Assembly (NCBI RefSeq): GCF_003672135.1
Contig: NC_039514.1
Location: 4,092,001-4,156,000, forward strand
Source: Ooceraea biroi
Taxonomy: Eukaryota > Arthropoda > Insecta > Hymenoptera > Formicidae
Length of the DNA stretch: 64,000 nt
Direction of reading: 5' to 3'
In this document: positions 22,651 through 34,769 of the stretch, one piece after another
Position numbering within the stretch: position 1 is the stretch's first letter
Layout: every line of letters begins with the position of its first letter
Notes under the pieces: generated by a model
The model's database searches: none
Seen by the model: only the letters and a program-made list of their open reading frames with translations
What the model was told of the DNA's origin: nothing
Made by a program: the position numbers and the translations under genes

Positions 22651-24591
22651 CAGGGTGGGGCAATAACTATTACCATCTTAAATATCTTCTAATTTATAAG
22701 GTTCAGAGGAAAATTTATGTAATCAAAATTATACGGTACGAAGGGGGCTAACATATGGCGAAAATAATTTTTGTGCTGGTGGAGGCGCTTCGAAGATATC
22801 AAGGTCACCTTCATTTTTTTTAATGGGTTCGGTATGTTTTTTTTTCATAATTTCATAGAGGAGCTTATAACAAGTACGGAACTCATGACATAAAATTATT
22901 GAACAAGATTAAATGTAAATGAAAACGATAAAAAATACATTTTTTTAAATGAAACTATGTTATTTTATTACGTGACGTTTTATCTCTTATTTTATTATTA
23001 ATGTTTATAAAAGGTGTTCGAAGTGATGGCCATTACTACCAATACAACACTGGATTCTTCTGATCACTGATTGGCTTGCTCTTCTAATAACGTCGGGAGC
23101 TATTGACGCACAGGCTTCAATGATCCGTTGTCGCATGATTTGAGGTGTAGACCATGTCTTTTAGGGTTCCCCATAAAAAGAAATCCAGTGGTGTCAAGTC
23201 TGGTGAACGAGCTGGCCACCCTACAGGACCTCCACGTCCAATCCAGCGATTTGCAAATTTTTCATTAAGTTTATTTCTCGCAACTAATGAAAAATGAGCA
23301 GGGCATTCATCATGCTGGTACCACATTGTTTGTCGTGTGATTAAAGGCAGGTCTTCTAATAAATGAACCAAGTTATGCTGTAGAAAATTGGCGTAGCTGT
23401 TGCCATTTAGATGTCCGTCGATAAAATAAGGACCAATAATTTTGTTATCTATGATACCACACCATACATTCAAAGACTATTGTCTCTGGTGTTCAATCTG
23501 CCGCAGCCAATGAGGATTTTCCACTGCCCAGAAATGCATATTATGTAAATTAACATTCCTGTGATTAGTAAATGTTGCCTCATCAGTAAATAACACTGTA
23601 TCACAAAATGAGTCATTGATTCGAATCTGTTGTTGAGCCCATTGGCAAAATTCAACACGATTTACAAAGTCCATTCCATGTAATGCTTGGTGAAGGCTGA
23701 GGTGATATGGATGGAATTTGTGACGATGCAAGATGCGGAGTACGCTCCTCCGATTAATACCAGATTCTCGTTCAATTTGTCGCGAACTAATGTGCGGATT
23801 TTGAGCCACCATTGTGAGAACTCTAATTTCATTCCCTTCATTAGTTTTTCGCTTTTTACGCTCACTATTACGTGTATTTAAGCTACCGGTTTGTCTAAGT
23901 TTATCACACACATTTTTAAATGTTCGACGCGAAGGCTGAGTGCGATTAGGATATCGTTCAGCGTATAAATTTTGCGCTCTCACTGAATTTTTTTGACATT
24001 CTCCATAAATGAGGATCATGTCGACTTGTTCTTCAAATGAATACATCTTGCACGATTGACTTATCTATCGATACTACTTTTCATGTTTATCTTATCTTGT
24101 GAACTTATTAAGATGGCCTTTAAAGGGTCTTTGTTTTCATTGAAATAAGTTTACGTCACTATTTATTTTCATCGATGTATCCGTTTGAAGAACAAGTTGA
24201 TCCTCATTTATGAGGAATGTCAAAATCAAAACATTCCGACAAAACATATTAATAAAGCGTCATTTCGTACATCTTTTATATGTAAATTTCATTTAACATA
24301 AAAATGTATTTTTTATCGTTTTCATTTACATTTAATCTTGTTCAATAATTTTGTGTCATGAGTTTCGTACTTGTTTTAAGCTCCTCTATGAAATTATGAA
24401 AAAACAACATACCGAACCCATTAAAAAAATGAAGGTGACCTTGATATCTTCGAAGCGTCTCCACCAGCACAAAAATTATTATCGCCATATGTTAGCCCCC
24501 TTCGTACCGTATAATTTTGATTACATAAATTTTCCTCTGGACCTTATAAATTCGAAGATATTTAAGGTGGTAATAGTATTGCCCCACCCTA
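22651..24591 (-). mobile_element. DD41D element M4
   Basis: Left end CAGGGTGGGGCAATAACTAT (22651) and an inverted, slightly damaged right end at 24590, with TA at 22649-22650. Terminal inverted repeats are about 310 bp. The transposase lies on the minus strand. Near 24173-24240 the N-terminal coding start is present again in the opposite orientation, a small internal inverted duplication. Confidence 0.9.
23005..24046 (-). pseudogene. DD41D transposase of M4, one stop and one frameshift
   Basis: Tc1/mariner-superfamily transposase. The frame starts at the ATG at 24046, with an N-terminal helix-turn-helix (DUF4817-like; YGECQKNSVRAQNLYAERYP), a second one (SSRQIERESGINRRSVLRI), then LFTDEATF, MWYQHDECPAH and SPDLTPLDFF; the last two acidic residues are 41 apart. 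An in-frame TAG at 23477-23479 replaces a Trp conserved in relatives (M5, M8). A frameshift near 23125 moves the last ~40 residues into another frame ending at 23005. Otherwise full length, about 345 codons. Confidence 0.9.
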
Positions 24592-24810
24592 TATAAAATA
24601 TATACATATAAATTTCGTGATGCGGTATTATGCTGTGTTATGTGTTCTTGTTATTATGTTATTAGTTGTTATTATGTTATTTAAATAAATAAAGAAAAGA
24701 TTTCTTGGGTGGAAATACTAAATCACAAGGTATGTTTTGTATATTGCGATGACAAAATAAACATTTTCCATTGTACTAATTTTTTTCTAGGTGATATTTC
24801 ATCCGGCGAT

Positions 24811-24892
24811 ATAATTTTGATTAGATAAATTTTCCTCTGGACCTTATAAATTCGAAGATATTTAAGGTGGTAATAGTTCTTGCCCCACCCTG
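24811..24892. repeat. isolated M4-type terminal fragment
   Basis: About 80 bp match the right terminus of M4 (ATAAATTTTCCTCTGGACC through GCCCCACCCTG) with nothing else of the element attached. Confidence 0.85.
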
Positions 24893-24969
24893 TATAGTAT
24901 GTCTAATAGCTAACGTTATAAAATATCCGAAAATTATTGTAATTAATGTATCATAACGCGCTACAATGA

Positions 24970-26130
24970 CTTTTTAGTGATTTCCCAATTTTTATGCATG
25001 TTTTTGTTTTTTCTATTTTTTCATATACAGTGCTGGCAAAAAGTTCCGGAACGGTTAAAAATCTTGGAAAATAATGATTTAGTAGAAAAATGTTTCAAAC
25101 AAAAGGCATAGGGCTTAAAAAAATCTATTAGATGATATCTATTTGACCTTGGTATGACCTTGAAAAGCCCGGTCATGGTCAATATAAAAATCTTAAATGG
25201 AAACCCCTATTTTTTATTACATATTCTTGTAGCTTAGCTCGAGAGCTTTTCGAAACGCTATAATAACTTTTTTTCTCTTACGTACTTTTTGACTTATAAG
25301 GCTTGAAGGTTACACAGTACCGCCGGTAGAATTACCCAAGGTGTACCGCGTGGAGGTTGCACGGTCGAATTTACACCTCTTTTGTGCGTGTGTGTGTGTG
25401 TATGTGCGCGCGCGCGCGCGTGTATGAGTGTGCGCGTTCGTGTATGTGCGTTTGTGTGTGCGTGTGTGTGTGCATGCGTGTATGAGGGCGTGCAGGAGTG
25501 TGTGTGTGTGTGTGTGCATGCGTGTATGAGGGCGTGCAGGAGTGTGTGTGTGTGTGTGCGTGTGCGTGCGTGCACGCGCGTGCGTGTATGAGTGTGTGTG
25601 TGTGTGTTCTTCATAAAACTAACTTCACAAAAATAGTTTATACTCGTATGTACGAACAACGACATTACACACACACGCACGCGCGCGCGCGCACACATAC
25701 ACACACACACAAAAGAGGTATAAATCCGACCGTGCAACCTCCATGCAGTACACCTTGAGTAATTCTAATGCCGGCGGTACTGTGTAACCTTCAAGCCTTA
25801 TAAGTCAAAAAGTACGTAAGAGAAAAAAAATTATTATAGCGTTTCGAAAAGCTCTCGAGCTAAACTACAAGAATATGTAATAAAAAATAGGGGTTTCCAT
25901 TTAAGATTTTTATGTTGACCATGACCAGGCTTTCCAAGGTCATACCAAGGTCAAATAGATATCATCATCTAATAGATTGTTTTAAGCCCTATGCTTTTTG
26001 TTTGAAACATTTTTCCACTAAATCATTATTTTCCAAGATTTTTAACCGTTCCGGAACTTTTTGCCAGCACTGTACATGAAAAAAATGGAAAAAACAAAAA
26101 CATGCATAAAAATTGGAAAACCACTAAAAA
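24970..26130. repeat. older palindrome split by M3 copy 2
   Basis: The 55 bp left of the M3 copy (24970-25025) and the 56 bp right of it (26075-26130) are inverted copies of each other, sharing ATTTTTATGCATGTTTTTG. Before insertion this was a hairpin with the TA target at its centre. Confidence 0.85.
25028..26072. mobile_element. long-TIR element with TG/CA arms (M3, copy 2)
   Basis: Same termini, arms and ~60-bp core as 11649-12607, flanked by TA at 25026-25027 and 26073-26074. It is 86 bp longer, mostly from extra TG-tract repeats (the block with GCATGCGTGTATGAGGGCGTG is duplicated). Non-coding. Confidence 0.92.
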
Positions 26131-26228
26131 TATATTACGATGCAAAGTCCACATCGTGAAATATTTTATTAAGAAACTCTCTTATCGTCATCGTCTTGGT
26201 TACGGAAACCGTACAGTTCACCTTTTGT

Positions 26229-26843
26229 CGCGAACGCGCGGTATACGCAGAAAAACCGCGAGTGAGCGGAAGCGAGTGAGCGGTGTGACGTCAGCTGCGT
26301 TAACTGTCAGCTCGCCGATCGATAGAGTTGACAGCTGATTTGTTTTTAAAGATCTTCTGTTCGTTTGTATCCAATAGAATGTTATAAGAAGGCTTGTGGC
26401 TCGCTCGTGAAACTTGCGCACATAATAAACCACAAATCCGTTAAACATTAAAAAGTGTATATTTGAATAAAATCTTCACAGCACAATATAATTCACAATA
26501 ACTCCGTAACCGAACGCGAACTGAACTTTTATATAATTATTCGGCGGAATGTGAAATTACGAAGACGTCGGTGACCGGGCGATACGTGTGAAATCTTCAC
26601 GACGACTCGACTCGAACACACGAATCGGTCCTTTTATAATCTGTGTAGTTTCTAACGATCTCCGTTTAATCAATAAAACAGTCTATTAGATACAAACAAA
26701 CAGAAGATCTTTAAAAACAAATTAGCTGTCAACTCTATCGATCGGCGAGCTGACAGTTAACGCAGCTGATGCTGACGTCACACCGCTCACTCGCTTTCGT
26801 TCACTCGCGGTTTTTCTGCGTATACCGCGCGTTCGCGACGAGC
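26229..26843 (-). repeat. BEL-type LTR with inverted partial copy
   Basis: The part from about 26395 to 26843 aligns in order with the LTR-like unit at 36757-37187 (shared CACAAATCC, ACAATATAAT, GAACGCGAACTGAAC, TCGGTCC and GATCGGCGAGCTGACAG words). The left 26229-26372 is an inverted copy of its outer 150 bp, so the unit begins GTCGCGAACGCGCGG and ends in the complement. It adjoins the truncated RT end of the BEL fragment on its right. Confidence 0.65.
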
Positions 26844-26849
26844 GTCATC

Positions 26850-28900
26850 ACCAGTAAGCGGCGTGTCCCAGTCGATTCCAAGCAGCCACGTCGACTGGAA
26901 ATAAATCTTCGCACGAACGGTGGCCAGACAGAGCCATCCCAGAGGATCAAAGATTTTAGTGGAGAGCGAAAGTGCAATTCGTTTCGTGATGACTTCTACC
27001 GAAGGTAACTCCACCTTGAATGAAAAGCTGTCATCAAACGGATGCCATCGAAGCCCCAGCGTTGACTGACTTTCTCCGGGTTGCCACCACTATTCCTGTT
27101 GTAAGCGGTCTTCTACGGGAAGATCTTCTAAGATAGTAGCATCATTAGCCGACCACTTCCTCAGCGGAAACCCGCCCGCTTTGCAGATACTATCCAGTTA
27201 ATGCACAACTTCGCGGGCGCCAGCAAGAGTGGATTCACCGGCCATGACGTCATCCATATAAACTTTCCGGCGAAGTGCTTCGGCTCCGAGAGGAAACCGG
27301 TAATCTTCGTCCTCTGCAAGCTGATGAACGGTACGAATGGCTAAAAAAGGAGCACTGGCTAGACCGTAAGTAACAGTGTTCAGTTGGAATTCTTGAATCT
27401 CTTCGTCGGGAGAGAAACGCCAAAGGATTCGCTGTAAATCGCGATCTTCAAGATGGACAACGATCTGACGATACATCTTTTCCACATCAGTAACTACGAC
27501 GTAACGATAACGGCGTCACTGCAAAAGAATATCAAACAGAGCAGGAAGCAAACTGGGTCCGGCGTGCAAAAGTTGATTTAACGACGTTCCAGAGGGCAAG
27601 CTGGACGATCCGTTGAATACAACTCTCAGTTTCGTGCTAAGACTTGATTCACGCAGAACTCCGTGATGTGGCAAGTAACAGACCCTTTCTAAATCTGAAC
27701 CGGCTACAGGAACTCGGGTCATGTATCCAAGGTCTTGATACTGTTGAAGAAACTCAACGTACCAGAATGAAAACGACCATCTCGTTTAAAGCGACTTTCC
27801 ATCTGTCGTAGTAATCGCTTGGCGGCACGACGAGTACTTGAGAAATCCGGCAACTGCGAGGAGACCAGGGGAAGTCGAACGACGTAACATCCATCAGCCT
27901 GACGGAAGTGTGTACGTGCATAATGTTCTTCGCATTCACGCTCTTCATTGGTTAGAGAGGGAGCAGCTGAAAGAACCTCCTCTTGTTCCCAGAAACGGTG
28001 CACAATATTGTTCAGATCTTCTTCGATTCGACATCGAAAACTAAAGGAGCAATGACACGAACCAAGCGAAGAATCATAAGAGGGCGGCGAATCGGATGAG
28101 CCAACGGCACCAGACAGTAACCATCCCAGGGATGTATTCTGAGCCACAGGCTGAGTTACGTCACCTCGTCGAAGCCCGTTGACGATAATGCAGACGTAAA
28201 TATCCGCTCCGAGAATTATATCCACTGAGTCCGATTTGTGGAACTCAGGGTCTGCAAGCTCCAAGTCTCGAAGATGCAGCCAGTCCTTCGCCTCAACCTT
28301 GAATCCTCCAGCGTAAGCGGTCAGCCGGGGTAGGATGAGCGCAGATATCGCCAGGGAAGGACCAGGAAAGCGTGGTGAAATTGTCAGCGTAATGCGCCCC
28401 TTAGAGACAGCGGCCTTAGATCCGCCAACACCGAAAATTGTAACCGAAGAAGCCGATCAAGGTAGTTTCAGCGTCTGTGAGAGCTCTTCTGAGACGATTG
28501 AAGTTTCGGAACCCGAGTCAACAAGTGCTCATGCCTGATGCCAGTCTCCATAACGATCGGCGACAAGTACCCGAGTCGTAGCCAGAAGGACGACAGTAGA
28601 CTTCACAGGTCCTTTTCGAGTGACGAGAGACGTCTTACTACTTTCTTCGCGACAGGCGTCGTGTAGAGAAGAATGGTGACGGGAGCCGCAGGCGGAACAC
28701 ACCTTCTTCGAGGCACAATCGCTCAGCTTGTGTCAACCGAAACAATTGAAACAGAGTCCGTTAACATCCACTAACTGCTTTCGGTCTTGAGCACTCTTGT
28801 TCTTATAATCCTCACACAACATTACGAAATGATCCTTGTGGCAGAGAACACATCGGTTGCGCTTTGTGTCAGACTTCTCTTGTTTCCGGGCATGCAGACT
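26850..28900 (-). pseudogene. BEL/Pao gag zinc knuckles, protease and reverse transcriptase
   Basis: Read on the minus strand. From about 28860 come the BEL-type gag cysteine motifs (CVLCHKDHF, CFNCFG, CSACGSRHH). Then a retroviral-type aspartic protease motif (VDSGSETSI near 28510), the A17-like stretch (28264-27719), and RT with LRVVFNGSS, TYGLASAPF and the YMDD box (about 27250). The fragment ends within the RT-RNaseH linker (FDPLGW, then the LTR at 26843). At least four stops or frame changes separate the pieces, so it is dead. It lies after, not before, the RNaseH-integrase half. Confidence 0.88.
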
Positions 28901-28904
28901 GCGA

Positions 28905-30884
28905 GTGTCCGTCCTTTCCAGAATGCAGTTTCACGATCCTGGCGAGGGGCCACTTGTTCGGCGGCATCGTTTCGTTTCGCAGGAGACAAAGTCGGCCAAC
29001 ACAAATCTTCTCTCCAGGTTTTTGCCATTTCGGACGCTGCGCAAGAGAATGGAGATATTCCTTGGACCAACGGCTCCAGAAGTGATCTCGCATTGCTTGT
29101 ATCCGTTTCCAATGACTCAGACGATCTATGCGTTCCTCAGCGAGCGAAGGTTCAGGGATGACATTGAGCGGAGCGCCGATAAGGAAATGACCCGGAGTGA
29201 GAGCAACTAAATCTTCGGGATCGTCGGAGATAGCTTGAAGAGGACGAGAATTAAGACAGGCTTCGACTTGAGCAAGAAGTGTAGCCATTTCTTCGTAGGT
29301 CAGCTTCGTGTCCCCGACCACACGGAGTAGATGGTGTTTCAGCGATTTGACGGCGGCTTCCCAAATTCTGCCAAAATTCGGGCCCGCAGGTGGATTAAAC
29401 CGCCAACTAATCTTCTCGTCTGCCAATTGCGCAGAGATGAGTCGACCCTCTGAGTTACTTGCCGAAAAAAGAGCACGGAGTTGAGAGTCGGCGCCGACGA
29501 AATTAGTCCCGCAGTCGCTAAAAATCGTGCGACACAGTTCTCGACGAGCGACGAAGCGGCGCAGTGCAGCGAGAAAAGCTTCAGCCGTATAGTCGGAGAC
29601 AACATCTAAATGCACTGCTCTGGTAGCAAGACACACGAAAACGGAGATGAAAGCTTTCGTTGCTCGGTGTCCTCGGCCTTTTGACGTTCGCAGCCAGAGC
29701 GGACCCGCGTAGTCGACACCTGTGTTAAAAAATGGTCTCGTTGGTGTTACTCGCGGAGCAGGAAGATCGCCCATGAGTGGCTGAGGTGTCGCCGCCCGCC
29801 AACGGACACATGTGGAGCATCGGTGGATCCACTTCTTTGTGAACATCCGTCCGCGGGGCACCCAGTACTCTTGACGAATTACGCTGAGAGTCAGTTGTAC
29901 TCCTCCATGAAGAACGCGGCGATGCGCAGCCTCAATTACAAGACGCGCCAGATGAGAATCCCCAGGCAGGATGATAGGATGTTTTTGATCTTCAGATAAC
30001 ACGGAATGTTTGAAACGACCCCCGACACGGAGAATGCCGGTTTCGTCCAAGAACGGAGTTAGTTTCACGATAGAGCTGCGTGCGGAGAGAGGAATTCGTT
30101 TTCCGATTGCTTCGATTTCCTCCTTGTAACAAGCATTTTGTACCAGCCGAATCAAGCCGAGACGTGCAGCAGCTAGTTCTGAGACTTGAAGAATAAATGA
30201 AGTGTCGGAATCATGCATCTCAGAATTCCGTTGAGACGAGAAGCGCAGCCAGCGACGACACCACGAGGCAACCCGAATCAACTTCGTTAATGAAGAAAAT
30301 CTCTTGATCACAGAGTAGTCTTCGTTCTTCTGAGTCGTCGAAAGCGCGAGGTAGGTTGGGAACGTCGCTCAGGCAGTTCACAAAAAGAAGCGTCTTCAGA
30401 GAAAGATGGCCAGGAGTCCGACTGATTTTGCAACCATGAAGGGCCATGCCACCAGAGTGGATGCGTCACCAGATCCTTTGGCGAAATTCCTCTTGATGCA
30501 CAATTGGCTGGATTATCTATTCCGGGAACGTGATGCCAAAGAGCTTCTGGCAAGGACGTCTGAATCGAGCTCACCCGATTGGCGACGAAAGTTTTCCAGG
30601 AAGATGGGTGACCCTGGATCCATCCTAGCGCAACAGTTGAATCCAACCACAAATGGATGGGCACCTCTTCCAATTGAAGAACTTGGCGAACATGCGAAGC
30701 GAGTCGAACGAGAAGTGTTGCAGCGCATAACTCCAACCGGGGCAAAGTTATCTGCTTGATGGGCGCTACTCGGGTTTTGGCAGTGAACAGTCTCACTCGG
30801 ATGCCTTCAGAATCCTCGGTTCTTAAATACAAGACGGCGCCGTACGCTCTCTCCGATGCGTCCGCAAAACCGTGGATTTGAATT
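28905..30884 (-). pseudogene. BEL/Pao RNaseH and integrase
   Basis: Minus strand. It starts abruptly at the RNaseH motif HGFADASERAYGA (about 30865), continues through LPRLELCAA and LWLDSTVALGWI, and shifts frame near 30310. Then follows a 480-codon frame with the BEL integrase: zinc-binding HHCC region, DYAGPLW, FSDCGTNFVGA, and the C-terminal DUF5641-like GHFLIGAPL and LARIVKL. It runs directly into gag zinc-knuckle sequence near 28905 without an LTR between. Confidence 0.88.
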
Positions 30885-30924
30885 TAGTGCTTATTATCCT
30901 TTTAACCACTAGACGGCGTTTACG

Positions 30925-32080
30925 GCAGTGCCGGTTAGAGACCCTCAAGTAAGAGACATGCGAACTGTGATCGTTTGCAAGAATATGGCGGCCTTCATGA
31001 CGCGTGGTGTTTGTGTGGTTAAGTTAAAACTGCAATACTTTATCATCAAAAATAATGGATCGATTTATCATTTTTCGTATGAAAATGTGCAATAAAAAAT
31101 ATAGTAATAATGACAATTATTATAGTAGCAAATCTATGGCAATGCATCTAGGAGTCAAGTAAATAATTAATTGTTATTACGTTTATAGATTTTATATAAT
31201 ATATATTTATAAGATATGACATTCAATTTGAAATCGAAAAAAACAATGCACTTTTAGTTATGTATCGCGTTGCATATGTATTTGTTCCGGTTTTTTAACG
31301 AAAATCCAATATGTTTACTAAACGGTAAATAATTTAATTTAATAAATAGTTTGTTCTTTCTTTAATTTTCTCCGCTTTCTTTTTTCCTTCTTTACTTTCT
31401 TACAATTTTAATGCAATTATTTTCTTTCATTTTTTCTTTTCTTTAGTGCATATAATTGAATATCTTTTTTTTTCAGATTAACCTTTTATTCATGTATCCT
31501 TTCAATAAAATGATATGTGCGAAATAATATCTATTATATTTCATGTATTCATTCTTGCTCTATATCCTATATATATTGTTACGTCCGGGCGGCGGATTCC
31601 GCTCGACGCACCACTCGCACTCGCTCACACACTCGCCGAGACACTCGCGCACGAAATGAAACGACACTTTTATAGAATAACGATAAAGATTTATTGCAAT
31701 GAGAGCGAGATGCAATACACGTCCGTCACTTCTCAGACCACGTCCGAATCTGTCTCTTCGCTGTTGTTTATTTATTCTCCTGGCGACCCGTCGCCAGGAG
31801 GCTCGCGTCTTCTTTCCGACGGCCTATCCGATGACGCTGAGCTGATCGGCAGCTGACCGGCTCTTCGTTATGCCGGGTGGCCAACCCGGACATAACAATA
31901 TGTATTCTCCAAATTAACTTTATTGACTGTAATTCTATCGCATCTTTACTTTGTCAGTAGGCAGAAAATTCGTTTATTTCATTGGTTCCGCCATATTCTT
32001 GCAAAGGCAACCATCAACTAATCCCGACGTGACAACCGGTTCGCATGTCTCTTACTTGAGGGTCTCTATGCCGGCCAGTG
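30925..32080. repeat. fold-back element with nested solo LTR
   Basis: Inverted arms 30925-30996 and about 31985-32080 share GAGACCCTCAAGTAAGAGAC and TTTGCAAGAATATGGCGG. The AT-rich interior carries the solo LTR at 31577-31897. No coding frame. Confidence 0.75.
31577..31897 (-). mobile_element. solo LTR, Gypsy-type
   Basis: 321-bp unit with TGTTACGTCCGG and CCGGACATAACA ends, flanked by ATAT at 31573-31576 and 31898-31901. Read on the minus strand it has an AATAAA signal about two thirds along. TG...CA ends with a 4-bp duplication fit Ty3/Gypsy. No internal region remains, so it arose by LTR-LTR recombination. Confidence 0.82.
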
Positions 32081-32947
32081 ATGATATATTCGGGCCGCTG
32101 CCAGCACGGAATAGGAGTGGAGGAGGTATGTCACGTGACGCTGCGTGACGCACACATCTATCGTCTCGTGTCCGTGAGCGCTCGGGATCTTGGGCAACTT
32201 CGGCCGACTTCGGGGCTCGTTCAGGCTCGCTCGCGACGACGCGACCAACGCTTGTGGCTCGCGGCTCGCTGCTCGCTGATCAGCTGATGTGCCGTACAAT
32301 ACGGCAGCTGTCAATTCTGTCAAATTCGTATCGATGAAACACGATGAAATAAATAACACCTTTAACGCTTTTTTAGAATAGGGTTTGTGTTATTTATTAT
32401 ATAATAAATAATAGATGAATATTATTATTCGAAAAAATTATTAATATTGAAAAATGAAATAGCGCGTGTAGCGCGCGCCTGTGTTGCTAGTAAAACTGTA
32501 CATAATTATATAGAAATATATAAAATTATGTATCAAATATGTCCATACATGTCCATACATATTTCCTTTCTCTTGTGTAATTTCTGATCACATATATGTA
32601 GAACAAATAATAAGAAAAATAATTGAAAAATAAGTAGAAAAATAATTTGCGCATTGTCTTTTTGTAAAATTGTGATTTTATATAATTGTGACATAATTGT
32701 GAGATAATATTTCATACATCATCATATATAAACGTATATAACATATTTCTATATATAGAAACATGTTCTATGGTTGGTCGCGTCGTCGCGAGCGAGCCTG
32801 AACGAGCCCCGAAGTCGGCCGAAGTTGCTCGAGATCCCGAGCGCTCACGGACACGATACGATAGATGTGTGCGTCACGCAGCATCACGTGACATACCCCC
32901 TCCACTCCTATTCCGTGCTGGCAGCGGCCCGAATATACCATCACTGG
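32075..32947. repeat. 176-bp-arm inverted repeat
   Basis: Arms 32075-32250 and 32772-32947 match closely in inverted orientation, including CAGTGATG, TCGGGCCGCTGCCAGCACGG and GTCGCGAGCGAGC-type words, with an AT-rich 520-bp spacer. Probably a fold-back transposon; superfamily unknown. Confidence 0.85.
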
Positions 32948-33001
32948 TACCGGCACGGCTGACGGCTTCGCTAATGAAGAGAGCAGTGCGCATTCTAGTA
33001 A

Positions 33002-33052
33002 GTGTGTGTGTGTGTGTGTGTATATACACACACACATATAAATATATATATG
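33002..33052. repeat. TG/CA/TA microsatellite
   Basis: (TG)n, then TATA, then (CA)n and (TA)n, a self-complementary simple repeat. Confidence 0.85.
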
Positions 33053-33134
33053 TAAAATAAGATAATACATTAATAAAATAATATAAAATAATAATACAGT
33101 TTTTGAGAAAAAAGAAAATATTATAAAATATATG

Positions 33135-33440
33135 TCATGTATCTACATCTGTAGGCATACTTGGTAAAACCTGGTCCTGAATTGGTCTGTAAAGACGACG
33201 TTGCTCCCCCGTGTGAGCACTGGCTGTGTATTGCTGTTGTGTTGCACATGTAGATGTCGATCGCATACATGTTTCAGCAGCACTTCTAGAAACTAACTCC
33301 CTAGATGTTTCACTTGTTAAGTGCTGGGATACACAAGTTTCATCAGACTCTGATGTTAGAATCAACAGACACATTATCAACGCTGTCGTCCAGTGCGATT
33401 TCCCTCACACACGGTAACTTAAATTCTTTGTGTCTAATCT
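33135..33440 (-). pseudogene. decayed coding fragment of unknown origin
   Basis: Two adjoining minus-strand frames have protein-like composition (an EFKLPCVREIALDDSV segment, then a Ser/Thr-rich segment ending PSMPTDVDT) and meet at a frame change near 33355. I recognise no family. It may be the tail of a transposon-associated protein. Confidence 0.25.
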
Positions 33441-33703
33441 GGTGCGCTGCAAAAATGTCTAAGAAAAAAGTTGCACCGTTCGAAGTGACTATCATGATGA
33501 CAGAACAACAATTTTTTCAAGGCTATTTTTTTCGGAGATTCAAAGGTCAAGTTAATTTTTTTAAATGGAACTACATATTTTTGTTTGCGCAATTTTATAG
33601 CCAACATCGAGAGGAGTTCAGCGACCTATGACAACATGACCTTTAAATGATCTTGAACGCGGGAAACAGAAAAATCAAACTTTATGCTCTTCAACACAAA
33701 AAT

Positions 33704-34769
33704 TTATTTAAGGAGGTGTTCGAAATGATGTCCTCCGACTTCAATACATATTCTAATACGATGCACAAATGATACTCTTACCCTTTCTATAATTTCTGAA
33801 TTTATACTAACACATGCATTCAAAATGCGCTCTCTCATGTTCTCTTGTGTAGTTGGTACATCATTGTAAACAGTGTTCTTTAACATTCCCCACAAAAAAG
33901 TCTAAAGGATTCAAATCAGGAGAACGTGCTGGCCAACTGATATGTCCTCCTCTTCCTATCCAGCGTTCCGGAAACATTTCGTGTAAAACTGTACGTGCAA
34001 CACGTGCGTTATGAGCCGGACAACCATCATGCTGATACCACATTTGTAAACGAGTTTCTAACGGCACCTCTTCCAATAAGTTTGGTAATTGTTGGGACAA
34101 AAAATTAGTATATTTTTGACCATTTAATGTACCATCAATAAAGAAAGGGCCAATGATTCGATTGTGTAAAACACCACACCATACATTAAGACTCCATGGA
34201 CGTTGACGTTCTACTTGTCGAAGCCACCTTGGATTTTCAACGGACCAATAGTGCATATTTCTTCTATTTACTTGTCCATGGTTAGTAAAAGTTGATTCAT
34301 CGGTAAACAATATTCTGTTGAAGAAGAATTCATTGACCTCCAACTGTTGTAGCGCCCATTGACAAAATTCTATTCGATTAATAAAATCATTTCCATGAAG
34401 TTCTTGATGCAATGCAATGTGATATGGATGAAATGAGTGGCGTTTAAGAATGCGTAAAACACTTGTCTTGGAAATACCAGTATTTCTTTGTATTTGTCGA
34501 GAACTGGTATGTGGATTATTTGCCACTGCAGCCAAAACAGTAACTTCTGCTGATTCATTAGTTTGCAAACGAGGTCGTAGTTTCTTACGTGAACAAACAC
34601 TTCCAGTTTCACGAAATGTTTTAATAAGACGGTCAAAAGCAGCGCGAGACGGTAAACGCTTTTCAGGGTATCTTTGGCCGTACATTCTCTGCGCCTCTGT
34701 AGAGCTTCTTCCGCTTTTACCGCAAATAAGAAGCATTTCTTTCCTCTTTCGTATAATCAGTCATATTTA
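33704..34769 (-). pseudogene. DD41D transposase of M5, two frameshifts
   Basis: The likely original start is the ATG at 34769; a one-base slip near 34737 puts the rest in another frame. The main frame (34736 to 33861) holds both helix-turn-helix parts (MYGQRYPEKR; SSRQIQRNTGISKTSVLRI), LFTDESTF, MWYQHDGCPAH and SPDLNPLDFF. A second slip in a T-run near 33895 moves the C-terminus (WGMLKNTVYN to the stop at 33704) into another frame. The conserved Trp before LNVW is intact here, unlike M4 and M7. Confidence 0.9.

Noticed and set aside
23477..23479. Programmed stop read-through in DD41D transposases
   Set aside because: M5 and M8 keep Trp at the site and the two stops differ (TAG, TGA), so mutation is the simpler explanation; kept only as a weak finding.
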